Below are positions 1-6,115 of a stretch of DNA of 8,644 nt, piece after piece (the first letter of the stretch is position 1; every line of letters starts with the position of its first letter). A model generated the notes under the pieces. That model saw nothing but the letters and a program-made list of their open reading frames with translations. It was not told the DNA's origin and made no database searches. The DNA comes from an uncultured Helicobacter sp. (lineage in GTDB: Bacteria; Campylobacterota; Campylobacteria; Campylobacterales; Helicobacteraceae): assembly GCA_944325475.1 (NCBI GenBank), contig CALVAF010000154.1, forward strand, positions 1-8,644, in the 5' to 3' direction. A program made the translations under genes and the position numbers.

Positions 1-506
1 AAAAGCAAGAGATTTTGGAGATTTTGCATTCTATTTTTCAAAACACCACAGAGAGTGTTGAAAACCTCACTCTAGCTTATGCAGAACTCACTAAAGGGCA
101 GTATAAAAGCCGCTTGAAACTTGTGGAGTATTTACTAAGCCTTGCGTATGCTGATGGGATTTTAAGTGAAAATGAGCGTGAGGTGATTTTAGATGTTGCG
201 GCGTATTTAGAGATTGAAAATGATGATTTTAATGCGTTGTATGATGCGTTTGTGGGATTCTATTCCAAAGATTTAGCACAGCAGGATTATAAAGAGGCAT
301 GTGCGACTTTGGGTGTGGCTGAAGATGCGGATATGGAGAGTATCAAAAAAGCCTACAAATCCCTTGTGCGTGAGTATCATCCTGATATTTTGCACCACAA
401 AGGATTAGAAGAATCTATTATCCAAACCTGTACCAAAAAACTTCAAAAAATCAATGCTGCTTATGAAGTTATCAAGAATTATAAAAAGGAACAAAGTGGA
501 GAATAA
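1..506 (+). CDS. TerB/DjlA-like J-domain co-chaperone, 5' end outside window
   Basis: Probable DnaJ-type co-chaperone, which would stimulate the ATPase of a DnaK-family Hsp70. The frame is open to the window edge (first whole codon at base 3), so the true start is upstream; the internal TTG at 15 is not a convincing start. 167 residues are visible. Visible residues about 35-85 form a helical, acidic TerB-like segment (LSLAYADG near 45-52). Residues about 95-160 form a J domain with the HPD tripeptide at 126-128, flanked by helix II (IKKAYKSLVREY) and helix III (LQKINAAYEVIKNY). TerB followed by a C-terminal J domain is the DjlA layout; any N-terminal membrane anchor would lie upstream. The stop (504-506) lies inside the start of the next gene (11-base overlap from GTG 496), suggesting translational coupling. 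Its client is unknown. Confidence 0.85.
   Translation, partial: KQEILEILHSIFQNTTESVENLTLAYAELTKGQYKSRLKLVEYLLSLAYADGILSENEREVILDVAAYLEIENDDFNALYDAFVGFYSKDLAQQDYKEACATLGVAEDADMESIKKAYKSLVREYHPDILHHKGLEESIIQTCTKKLQKINAAYEVIKNYKKEQSGE
477..494 (+). repeat. 18-bp direct repeat, copy 1, at the first gene junction
   Basis: AATTATAAAAAGGAACAA is identical to bases 2380-2397. It encodes NYKKEQ at the C-terminus of the J-domain protein and supplies the AAGGA ribosome binding site (486-490) for GTG 496. Confidence 0.85.
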
Positions 507-2412
507 AATCCTCGCAGACATTGCCACACTTTATGCTTATTTGGAGGCAGAAAACAAAAAAGTTAATGGCTTGTATGAGGAAATTCAAAATGGCATTCCA
601 AGTTTTTTGGAACCAGTTTTGATGAGACTTCCTGCTAATGCAGAGGTTTTGTTAGCTCTTGTGGATAGGGTGGTGGCATTAAAGGAATCTTCTTTGCTAA
701 ATGTCTTCAATAAGCTTGGAGTTTTAGAGGCGGAGGCTTTAGAGATTCGGACTTTGATGTTACAAATCACAGAGGATTTTTATAAACAAAAGCATGAGAG
801 ACTTTTAGAGTTTGTCACCAATAAAGAGCTTTTAACGCCTTTTTTGCGGGAATTGCTAGCTGGTATTCATAGAATTGGCTTGGTTTTTAATGGCTTTTTT
901 GCAAATTGGCAAAAGCAGCTCATTTGGGGAATTAATAAAGATTTAAGTCAAAAATTCCATAATGATTTGCCTAGCATACTTGAGGTGCTAAAGAGTAGTC
1001 AAGAAGTCACGCAAGAAGGCGAAGTGAGTGATAGAAGTTATTCTATCCCAGTTTTTGAAAATGGCAAATATCAAGCCATGGCGTATGCAGAGTTTTTTAA
1101 AGTAGATTTTGAGCGATTTAGAAGCGTTTTTGAATCAGTGCTTTTAGCGTTGGAATTGACCCCAGAAGTCTGCCCTAAGCTAGAGCAAAAAGCCCAGTAT
1201 CTTAGCTATTTGCAATCCCTCCAAAATGCCATGATGCAAAAAGATGTCACAAAGCTTTTGGAATCATGGCGTGCAGTAGATAGGGCTTGGATGGCTATTA
1301 CAACGCCCTTGCAGATAGGACATCCTCTAGAATACTATGAAGACCATTACAGAAAGGCAGTGGCACCAGAATGGGATTTGCGGATTGCCCGAATTTATGA
1401 GGGTAGAGATTTGTTAAATCTGAGTTGGAATGATGATTCTAAGGTTAGCAAAGAAAGCTTTATAGAATTTTATCGCAGTTACACAGCAAAAATGCCACAA
1501 ACACCACACAAAAAGGAAATTGATTTTTGCGTGCAAGAATCACTGGCAAAAACCCAAAGCTATGGCGGACAGCCCTTGTTATTTTATGGTGCGGAGTTAA
1601 ATGGCTTATTTAGTGCGCAGGTGGTGCCAAATGATGAGAGCGTGAGTGCAAAATATGGCAAGAAAATCTTTTATTTCCCAGATAGAGTGTGGGAGCTATC
1701 GTGTGCTAAGCCTTTCATGCTTTTAAGTCGCAAGACTTTCCCTAAGGAGTTTTTGGACTTCAATCGCGAAATGCTTTATTTCCGCAAAAAAGATTGGTAT
1801 AAAGCCTATGAGATTACGACTATCGGACATGAGTTTGGGCATATTTTGTGGGTAAGTTTGGATAGTGAATTGCACATGAATCAAAGCGGACAATTTAAAA
1901 ATATTGAGGAATTTAAAGCAACAATGGGTGGGTTAGCTTACTATTTTACCGCTAAGAATCAGCCACTTTTAAAAGAGATTGTGTGGAATACGATTGCAAG
2001 AGCTGTTGGGCTAATAGCATGGAAAAAGGAAAATGAGGTTTTGCCTTATTATTGTGAGGGGTTAATCCATCTTGATATTCTCTTTAGCTCTGGGGTTTTG
2101 GAGTATAGTGGAGATTTTGATACTGTGGCATTAAGTGTCAATGAGAATTGCATTTTAAAATTAATAGAAAATTATTTAAAAGCTTATGAAAAGCTTATCA
2201 GAGTGTATTTAAATAAAGCTGATGCGCTAGAGTTTCTTTCGGATTATGCTTGTAGGGATGCTAAGGGGTATTTTATGCCCTTAAAGGTAGAAGTGTTTGC
2301 CTTTGTGAGGGATTATTACAAACAATATAATGCCATAGGGCAGGTGGTGGATACTCTAAGTATTAGGGAGTGGAAAGAAAATTATAAAAAGGAACAAGGA
2401 AGTAATGATTAG
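496..2412 (+). CDS. ciaB: CiaB-family protein with HEFGH zinc-peptidase motif
   Basis: Best match by recall is the Campylobacter/Arcobacter invasion antigen B (CiaB) family, usually about 610-650 residues; this one has 638. The call rests on length and on a conserved-looking middle block (WRAVDRAWMAITTP, then HPLEYYEDHYRKAV). CiaB was described in C. jejuni as a protein exported through the flagellar apparatus that promotes host-cell invasion. Residues 445-449 read HEFGH, a HExxH zinc site, with a possible third ligand at Glu471/472 (NIEEFKAT), so a metallopeptidase fold is plausible; this is inference. No signal peptide or membrane segment is visible. I chose GTG 496 because AAGGA at 486-490 sits five bases upstream. 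An ATG at 454 in frame would add 14 residues and overlap the previous gene by 53 bases. The gene ends 8 bases inside cheR. Confidence 0.72.
   Translation: MENKILADIATLYAYLEAENKKVNGLYEEIQNGIPSFLEPVLMRLPANAEVLLALVDRVVALKESSLLNVFNKLGVLEAEALEIRTLMLQITEDFYKQKHERLLEFVTNKELLTPFLRELLAGIHRIGLVFNGFFANWQKQLIWGINKDLSQKFHNDLPSILEVLKSSQEVTQEGEVSDRSYSIPVFENGKYQAMAYAEFFKVDFERFRSVFESVLLALELTPEVCPKLEQKAQYLSYLQSLQNAMMQKDVTKLLESWRAVDRAWMAITTPLQIGHPLEYYEDHYRKAVAPEWDLRIARIYEGRDLLNLSWNDDSKVSKESFIEFYRSYTAKMPQTPHKKEIDFCVQESLAKTQSYGGQPLLFYGAELNGLFSAQVVPNDESVSAKYGKKIFYFPDRVWELSCAKPFMLLSRKTFPKEFLDFNREMLYFRKKDWYKAYEITTIGHEFGHILWVSLDSELHMNQSGQFKNIEEFKATMGGLAYYFTAKNQPLLKEIVWNTIARAVGLIAWKKENEVLPYYCEGLIHLDILFSSGVLEYSGDFDTVALSVNENCILKLIENYLKAYEKLIRVYLNKADALEFLSDYACRDAKGYFMPLKVEVFAFVRDYYKQYNAIGQVVDTLSIREWKENYKKEQGSND
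2380..2397 (+). repeat. 18-bp direct repeat, copy 2, at the second gene junction
   Basis: Identical to bases 477-494 and read in the same frame, again encoding NYKKEQ near a C-terminus, here of the CiaB-like protein, and again placed just before the next start codon (ATG 2405). An additional AAGGA at 2396-2400 is four bases from that ATG and may be the working site. Confidence 0.85.
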
Positions 2413-3226
2413 CGATAATGAAATTAATAAAGCACGAGATTTGATTTATGAAATTGCAGGGATTCACTTGCCAAGCAATAAAGATTCTACCATTAAAAAT
2501 CGTCTTGATAAGTTAGTGCGGGATTTGGGGATTGAAAACTTTGATGATTTTTTCACACAGCTAAAAGCTGGACGATTCAAGCAAGAATTTATTAATAGCT
2601 TTACCACTAATAAAACAGATTTTTTCCGTGAAGGGTTTCATTTTTTGGATATGGTTAATCGAATCTTGCCCCACCGCCTCAAAGAAAGTGAGTCTATTAA
2701 AGTCTATTGTTCGGCAAGCTCCACTGGAGAGGAGCCTTATTCTATTGCAGCAACTTTGCTTTATGCTAAAGAAGTTTATCACTCTAACACTCCTGTAAGT
2801 TTGTTAGCCACAGACATTGATACTTCAGTTTTAGAATTTGCCAAAAAAGGTCAATATATCGTAGATACCTCTTTAAATCCACTTCCTACATGGCTAGAAC
2901 TTAAAGATTTTTTTAATATCACTCAAAAAAGCCAGAGAGAAGTTTATATGGAAGCCAAACCAAGTTTGAAAAGCATCATTAGTTTCAAACAGCATAATTT
3001 GTATTCTAAAACCTATCCTTTTGGGAAAAATGAATTTGATATTATTTTCTGTCGCAATGTTTTGATTTATTTTAAGGTGAGTGACCAAGAAAAGATTCTC
3101 CAACAGCTTTTTAGTCACTTAAAAGTCGGTGGGACACTTTATTTGGGGCATTCTGAAAGCATTTTGGGATTGGCACCTAAAGTTGAGAGATTAGGACAGA
3201 ATACTTTTATTAAGATAAAGGATTGA
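2405..3226 (+). CDS. cheR: Chemotaxis protein methyltransferase CheR
   Basis: CheR transfers a methyl group from S-adenosylmethionine to glutamates in the cytoplasmic domain of chemoreceptors, the forward arm of adaptation. At 273 residues it has the usual length. Residues 1-75 form the small helical N-terminal domain ending in the signature TTNKTDFFRE (67-76). The SAM-binding domain follows: CSASSTGEEPYSIA (102-115, motif I), ATDID (135-139), FDIIFCRNVLIYF (211-223), then GGTLYLGHSES (to 252). All expected conserved blocks are present. ATG 2405 overlaps the previous gene by 8 bases and has AAGGA at 2396-2400. Only one base separates its TGA from the cheB ATG, so the antagonistic pair is co-translated. 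H. pylori lacks this gene; C. jejuni and some non-pylori Helicobacter have it. Confidence 0.96.
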   Translation: MISDNEINKARDLIYEIAGIHLPSNKDSTIKNRLDKLVRDLGIENFDDFFTQLKAGRFKQEFINSFTTNKTDFFREGFHFLDMVNRILPHRLKESESIKVYCSASSTGEEPYSIAATLLYAKEVYHSNTPVSLLATDIDTSVLEFAKKGQYIVDTSLNPLPTWLELKDFFNITQKSQREVYMEAKPSLKSIISFKQHNLYSKTYPFGKNEFDIIFCRNVLIYFKVSDQEKILQQLFSHLKVGGTLYLGHSESILGLAPKVERLGQNTFIKIKD

Positions 3227-3227
3227 T

Positions 3228-3881
3228 ATGGATAATCCTAATGAGAAATATCACCCCGATTTGATTTTAAAATCTAATCCTTGTAAAAGTGAGGGGCGCA
3301 AACTCATTGCTATTGGGGCTAGCACAGGTGGAGTGGAAGCAATCACAAAGATTATTCAAATGCTTCCTACAAATTTGCCACCTATTGTTATTACGCAGCA
3401 TATTCCAGAGGGTTTTTCGACTTCTTTTGCCAATCGCTTGAATCGTATTTCGTCTATTAAGGTTTTTGAGGTGAATGACAAAATCCATTTGCGAAATTCT
3501 TGTGTTTATCTTGCACCCGGTGGCAAACATTTGCTTTTGGAAAAAGTTGCAAGTGATTATTTTGCTAAAAGTATTGATGGTGAGAGGATTTCACGACACA
3601 AGCCAAGTGTTGATGTGATGTTTCGTAGTGTGAATAATGTTGCAGGTAAAAATGCGTTGGCGATTATTATGACTGGAATGGGTGATGATGGCAGTATTGG
3701 GATTAAGGAGCTTTATGATAATGGAGCTTATACAATCGCACAAGATGAAAGTAGCTGTGTGGTATTTGGTATGCCTAAACAAGCTATTGCAAGGGGTGCA
3801 GTATGCGAGGTAGTGGGGTTAGATGAGATTCCAGAGAAAATCATACAATTCTCAAGTGGAAATCTCAAAAGAGGGAAATAG
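3228..3881 (+). CDS. cheB: Receptor glutamate methylesterase CheB, no receiver domain
   Basis: CheB hydrolyses the glutamyl methyl esters made by CheR and may deamidate receptor glutamines. At 217 residues it is only the catalytic domain plus a short polar N-terminal tail (1-24). Typical CheB has about 350 residues with an N-terminal phospho-receiver. The catalytic triad is visible: Ser32 in GASTGG (30-35), His58 in TQHIPEG (56-62), and Asp154 in TGMGDDG (149-155). The late motif FGMPKQAIARGA is also intact. A receiver-less CheB is known in C. jejuni, so this is a lineage trait rather than a truncation, and activity cannot be switched through a receiver in the same chain. ATG 3228 has AAAGGA at 3217-3222. 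The stop TAG shares its last base with the GTG of the next gene. Confidence 0.96.
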   Translation: MDNPNEKYHPDLILKSNPCKSEGRKLIAIGASTGGVEAITKIIQMLPTNLPPIVITQHIPEGFSTSFANRLNRISSIKVFEVNDKIHLRNSCVYLAPGGKHLLLEKVASDYFAKSIDGERISRHKPSVDVMFRSVNNVAGKNALAIIMTGMGDDGSIGIKELYDNGAYTIAQDESSCVVFGMPKQAIARGAVCEVVGLDEIPEKIIQFSSGNLKRGK

Positions 3882-4468
3882 TGGATTTGTATTACCCCAC
3901 TGAGGTTGTGGAAAACACTCTTGAAGTGAAGGGTTCGCAGTTTCTTTCTTTTGTGATTCCAATTAGGATTTATGAGGAATTTCTTAAGAAGGCAAAAGAG
4001 CAGCACCCTAAAGCCGTGCATTTTGTCAATGCTAGTCGGTTTTTTAACTCTCACTCTCAAATAGTTGAATCTTTTAGCGATGATGGTGAGCCAAAGGGGA
4101 CTTCAGGAATGCCAACGCTTAAAGTGTTAAGAGGCTATGGCTTGGTAGAGTGTGCATTACTTAGTGTGCGGTATTTTGGAGGGACATTGCTTGGGAGTGG
4201 TGGGCTTGTGCGAGCTTACACACAAGGAGCAAAAGAGGTAATTTTAAAAGCGCAGATACAAAATCTCCTCAAAGCCTATATTCCACAATCCAAAGAGAAT
4301 ATGTTTATTCCTTTTGCATTGTTAGCGCAAGTGGAGTATCTCGCTAAAAAGAGGGAAGTGAAAATTTTTAAAAAAGAGTTTTTAAGCGAGGGTGTGAGGC
4401 TAGAAGTGGAGGCGCATAAAGATATTTTAAATAGGTTTATTGCTAAAATAGAGAGTTTGAAATTTTGA
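3881..4468 (+). CDS. yigZ: YigZ/IMPACT (UPF0029) family protein
   Basis: Member of the conserved YigZ/IMPACT family, which has an N-terminal catalytic-looking domain and a C-terminal ferredoxin-like domain; the bacterial role is poorly defined, and eukaryotic IMPACT acts in translational stress control. The 195 residues are the usual length. Diagnostic blocks are KGSQFLSF (17-24), SDDGEPKGTSGMP (66-78) and VRYFGGTLLGSGGLVRAYT (96-114), matching the UPF0029 signature. The remainder (about 130-195) fits the DUF1949-type second domain. The start is GTG 3881, overlapping the cheB stop by one base (TAGTG), with GAGGG at 3871-3875 as a possible ribosome binding site. Its stop overlaps the next start (TTGA). 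Nothing links it to chemotaxis other than the shared transcript. The family call is firm, the function is not. Confidence 0.93.
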   Translation: MDLYYPTEVVENTLEVKGSQFLSFVIPIRIYEEFLKKAKEQHPKAVHFVNASRFFNSHSQIVESFSDDGEPKGTSGMPTLKVLRGYGLVECALLSVRYFGGTLLGSGGLVRAYTQGAKEVILKAQIQNLLKAYIPQSKENMFIPFALLAQVEYLAKKREVKIFKKEFLSEGVRLEVEAHKDILNRFIAKIESLKF

Positions 4469-5196
4469 GACGGGTTGGGTGGATTTTTGCTTGTTGCAGT
4501 TTGATGCTTTTTGGGGTGGAGGAAACAGAGATTTCTAAATATTTGCAAAAAGAAATTAATCCCCAAAATCCTTTTATCCGCTACAAGAAAATTGGCAATA
4601 TGCTTGGGATTCCGCTACCAGTTATTAAGAAAAATATTCCAAAATACTACAAACAATCATTCTTTGGGGAAAAGGAAGAGGTCAAAAATCTGATTAATAA
4701 AGAGAATAAGTGGGACCCCTTTAGCCTTAGTAACAGCGTTTTTAATTCTGCGCTAAAGGAAGTTTCACCAATTTTTAGCCAACGGCTTGATAGCTTGATA
4801 GAGACTTATATTCCAAAGGCGGATTTTAAGATAAATCTTGATTCTTATGTCACGCAGGAGAGTCAAAACATAGGTGGAGATGTGAATCTTAGTTTCCCAA
4901 TTTTGGAATATCAAAACTCTTCGGTGTTTTTGATAGGTGGATTTATGCGAGATTCCCAGACATTGCAATGGGGTGAAAAGTATGGTATAGAACATAAAAT
5001 CAAGAATATTGGACTGCCAAATTTGGTGCTAATGCAGTCGGTGATTCAAAATCATAATGTTGTGAATGAGCGGACTTGGAATTATGGCTTGGAATACTCT
5101 CCATTTAGAAATATTCTGCTCTATTTCCAAAGAGAGAATAATAAGATTGACCAAGACAATACAAAAACTGGAATACAATACAGAATTTTATTTTAA
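4465..5196 (+). CDS. Unrecognised predicted outer-membrane beta-barrel protein
   Basis: I do not recognise this 243-residue protein. Its N-terminus (RR, then a hydrophobic stretch VGWIFACCSLMLFG to about residue 18) looks like a short signal peptide without an obvious cleavage motif. Residues about 20-115 are charged and mostly helix-like. Residues about 118-243 alternate polar and hydrophobic positions in strand-like runs (FKINLDSYV, DVNLSFPIL, SVFLIGGFM, NYGLEYSPF, ILLYFQREN, GIQYRILF) and end in Phe, typical of outer-membrane barrels recognised by BamA. The short barrel would allow about eight strands. The start is TTG 4465, overlapping the preceding stop by four bases with AGAGAG at 4450-4455; ATG 4504 is an alternative but would remove most of the signal-like segment. 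It is the last gene of the run. A role in surface sensing or export is speculation. Confidence 0.7.
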   Translation: MRRVGWIFACCSLMLFGVEETEISKYLQKEINPQNPFIRYKKIGNMLGIPLPVIKKNIPKYYKQSFFGEKEEVKNLINKENKWDPFSLSNSVFNSALKEVSPIFSQRLDSLIETYIPKADFKINLDSYVTQESQNIGGDVNLSFPILEYQNSSVFLIGGFMRDSQTLQWGEKYGIEHKIKNIGLPNLVLMQSVIQNHNVVNERTWNYGLEYSPFRNILLYFQRENNKIDQDNTKTGIQYRILF

Positions 5197-5459
5197 TTTT
5201 ATCCTTTTATTGTGTGTAATTACATTTTTAGTTTGTTTAAAAAATCATGTTTTATAGGGCATGGGGTTTGCGGATTGACAATCTTTTTCTCATGAAAGTT
5301 AAAAATTTATAAAAATATAAATACTCAAATTTAAAGTTTTTGTAATCTCATACAAATTTAACAAAAAGCATAAAATTGGAATTTTTAATACCCAAATACA
5401 AATCTTTTGTAATAGAGTTTATAAAAACCAATAAAGCTTGAAATTAATTTTAAAAGAAG

Positions 5460-5520
5460 ATGCCTTTTAGAAATTGAATGATGGTGGGCTTAAAAGAGCT
5501 AGGCATTATTTTTTTGTTTT
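5460..5520 (+). terminator. Possible weak terminator: bulged stem followed by T-rich tract
   Basis: ATGCCT (5460-5465) can pair with AGGCAT (5501-5506), or CTTTTA (5464-5469) with TAAAAG (5491-5496). T7 (5509-5515), G and T4 follow. The loop is long and the stem AT-rich, so this is a weak candidate for the end of transcription from the operon, whose last stop codon is about 260 bases upstream. Confidence 0.25.
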
Positions 5521-5833
5521 GGTAAGCCAAGTGGGGATTATCCACTTCTTTAAATTTAAAGATTTTAAAAGATGTAAAAATCACAAGCAACATTAGTTTA
5601 TTGTTCCATTATGGGAATGCATAGTGTTGGTGGGAATTTAGAATCAATGTTTCTGTTTATTCCAATTTCTTTCTATTCCTATTATGATTCTTACTCAAGG
5701 ATTTTGTAGGCTATATAAAGCCCTATGACTTTTTGCTTACCATCATTGAAACCTTGCAGTAGAAATTTCTGTGATTTTATTGCAAAACTGACTTTGCAAG
5801 TTATGGTAATTTATAGGCTTGAAATGCCCTCAA

Positions 5834-5941
5834 TTATTTTCCTATCACTTTTGTCACATCTCCTTTATTTTTCACATCACTTTTGCCATAATCTCCCCCA
5901 TTTTCAGAGCTTTCTTGCGTAAATTCTTGTATTTGAAACAT
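5834..5941 (-). CDS. Short 35-codon ORF of unknown status
   Basis: ATG at 5941-5939 opens a 35-residue hydrophilic frame (begins MFQIQEFTQE, ends DVTKVIGK) and stops at 5836-5834. It lies about 55 bases downstream of the predicted start of the leftward promoter at 6002-6030, which is the only reason to list it. There is no purine-rich ribosome binding site before the ATG and the frame is open upstream to a stop without another start. It may equally be the remnant of a longer divergent gene or chance. Confidence 0.2.
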   Translation of the reverse strand: MFQIQEFTQESSENGGDYGKSDVKNKGDVTKVIGK

Positions 5942-6001
5942 AAATATGTTAAAATCCCAACTAGCTTATGAGTTTAGCTCTTAAACTTTAAGCCGAAATC
6001 T

Positions 6002-6030
6002 ATTATACAAACTCTAACTTCAAACAAAAG
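6002..6030 (-). promoter_or_regulatory. Predicted leftward promoter, mirror of the porin promoter
   Basis: On the minus strand bases 6007-6002 read TATAAT, a perfect -10, with CTTTTG at 6030-6025 exactly 17 bases upstream, the same boxes and spacing as the rightward promoter. Transcription would start near 5995 and run left through the region of short minus-strand ORFs. No proper gene follows, so the product may be a small RNA, a relic transcript, or nothing. Confidence 0.4.
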
Positions 6031-6047
6031 CATTACTAAATCTTTAC

Positions 6048-6076
6048 CTTTTGTTTGTGTGCGAAATTTGTATAAC
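6048..6076 (+). promoter_or_regulatory. Predicted rightward sigma-70-type promoter of the porin gene
   Basis: TATAAC at 6071-6076 matches five of six bases of the -10 consensus and is preceded by TTTG. Seventeen bases upstream lies CTTTTG (6048-6053), a poor -35, which is normal for Campylobacterota where -35 boxes are weak. Transcription would start near 6083 and give a leader of about 33 bases before the porin ATG. Confidence 0.5.
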
Positions 6077-6079
6077 TAG

Positions 6080-6100
6080 ATTGCAATTTCGAAATTCAAT
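6080..6100 (+). promoter_or_regulatory. Palindrome in the porin leader
   Basis: AATTTCGAAATT (6085-6096) is a perfect 12-bp palindrome, and the flanks ATTG (6080-6083) and CAAT (6097-6100) extend it with one unpaired C at 6084. It lies between the predicted transcription start and the ribosome binding site (AAGGAG 6104-6109). It could be an operator for a dimeric regulator or a small 5' hairpin that affects mRNA stability or translation of an abundant porin. Confidence 0.5.
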
Positions 6101-6115
6101 CTTAAGGAGATTAAA

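Larger units (their letters stand above)
5197..6002. other. Non-coding stretch with decayed minus-strand ORFs and small hairpins
   Basis: No gene with a ribosome binding site is visible. On the minus strand there are three short open stretches: 5593-5450 (ATG, 47 codons, containing VDNPHLAYQNKKIM), one ending near 5702 without a start (reads GFNDGKQKVIGLY), and 5941-5834 (ATG, 35 codons, hydrophilic). None has a Shine-Dalgarno site or a family I know. Their amino-acid composition is protein-like, so they may be relics of one frameshifted gene. A 7-bp hairpin lies at 5780-5799 (loop ACTGAC) and a perfect palindrome AGAAATTTCT at 5761-5770. A consensus-like TTGACA at 5275-5280 lacks a well-spaced -10 box. 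Confidence 0.5.
5997..6082. repeat. Nested inverted repeat (mirror-image promoter element)
   Basis: Two sets of inverted arms share one axis at base 6039. The outer arms are AATCTATTATACAAA (5997-6011) and TTTGTATAACTAGATT (6067-6082), reverse complements except for one extra C at 6076; the first nine bases of each are perfect. The inner arms are CAAACAAAAG (6021-6030) and CTTTTGTTTG (6048-6057), a perfect 10-bp pair. The spacers between inner and outer arms are nine bases on both sides and are not complementary, and neither is the 17-base centre. The conserved parts are thus those that overlap the -35 and -10 positions of the two promoters below. Confidence 0.8.

Noticed and set aside
454..495. 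ATG 454 as start of the CiaB-like gene
   Set aside because: It would overlap the J-domain gene by 53 bases and has no Shine-Dalgarno site, while GTG 496 has AAGGA five bases upstream.
4465..4520. Lipoprotein signal in the unrecognised outer-membrane protein (IFAC)
   Set aside because: The position before the Cys pair has Phe at -2 and the hydrophobic stretch before it is too short for a normal lipobox.
5509..5515. Homopolymer tract as a slip-strand phase-variation site
   Set aside because: Longest runs are about seven T or A, in a non-coding or ordinary AT-rich context; there is no long G/C tract of the kind used for phase variation in this group.
5725..5922. Hydrophobic 65-codon plus-strand ORF that could be a small membrane toxin
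   Set aside because: No ribosome binding site, no promoter placed for it, and it lies opposite minus-strand frames with more protein-like composition; hydrophobicity follows from the T-rich strand.
5997..6082. Invertible (phase-variable) promoter
   Set aside because: The mirrored arms carry equivalent promoters on both sides, so inversion would not switch expression, and no recombinase gene is in the window.
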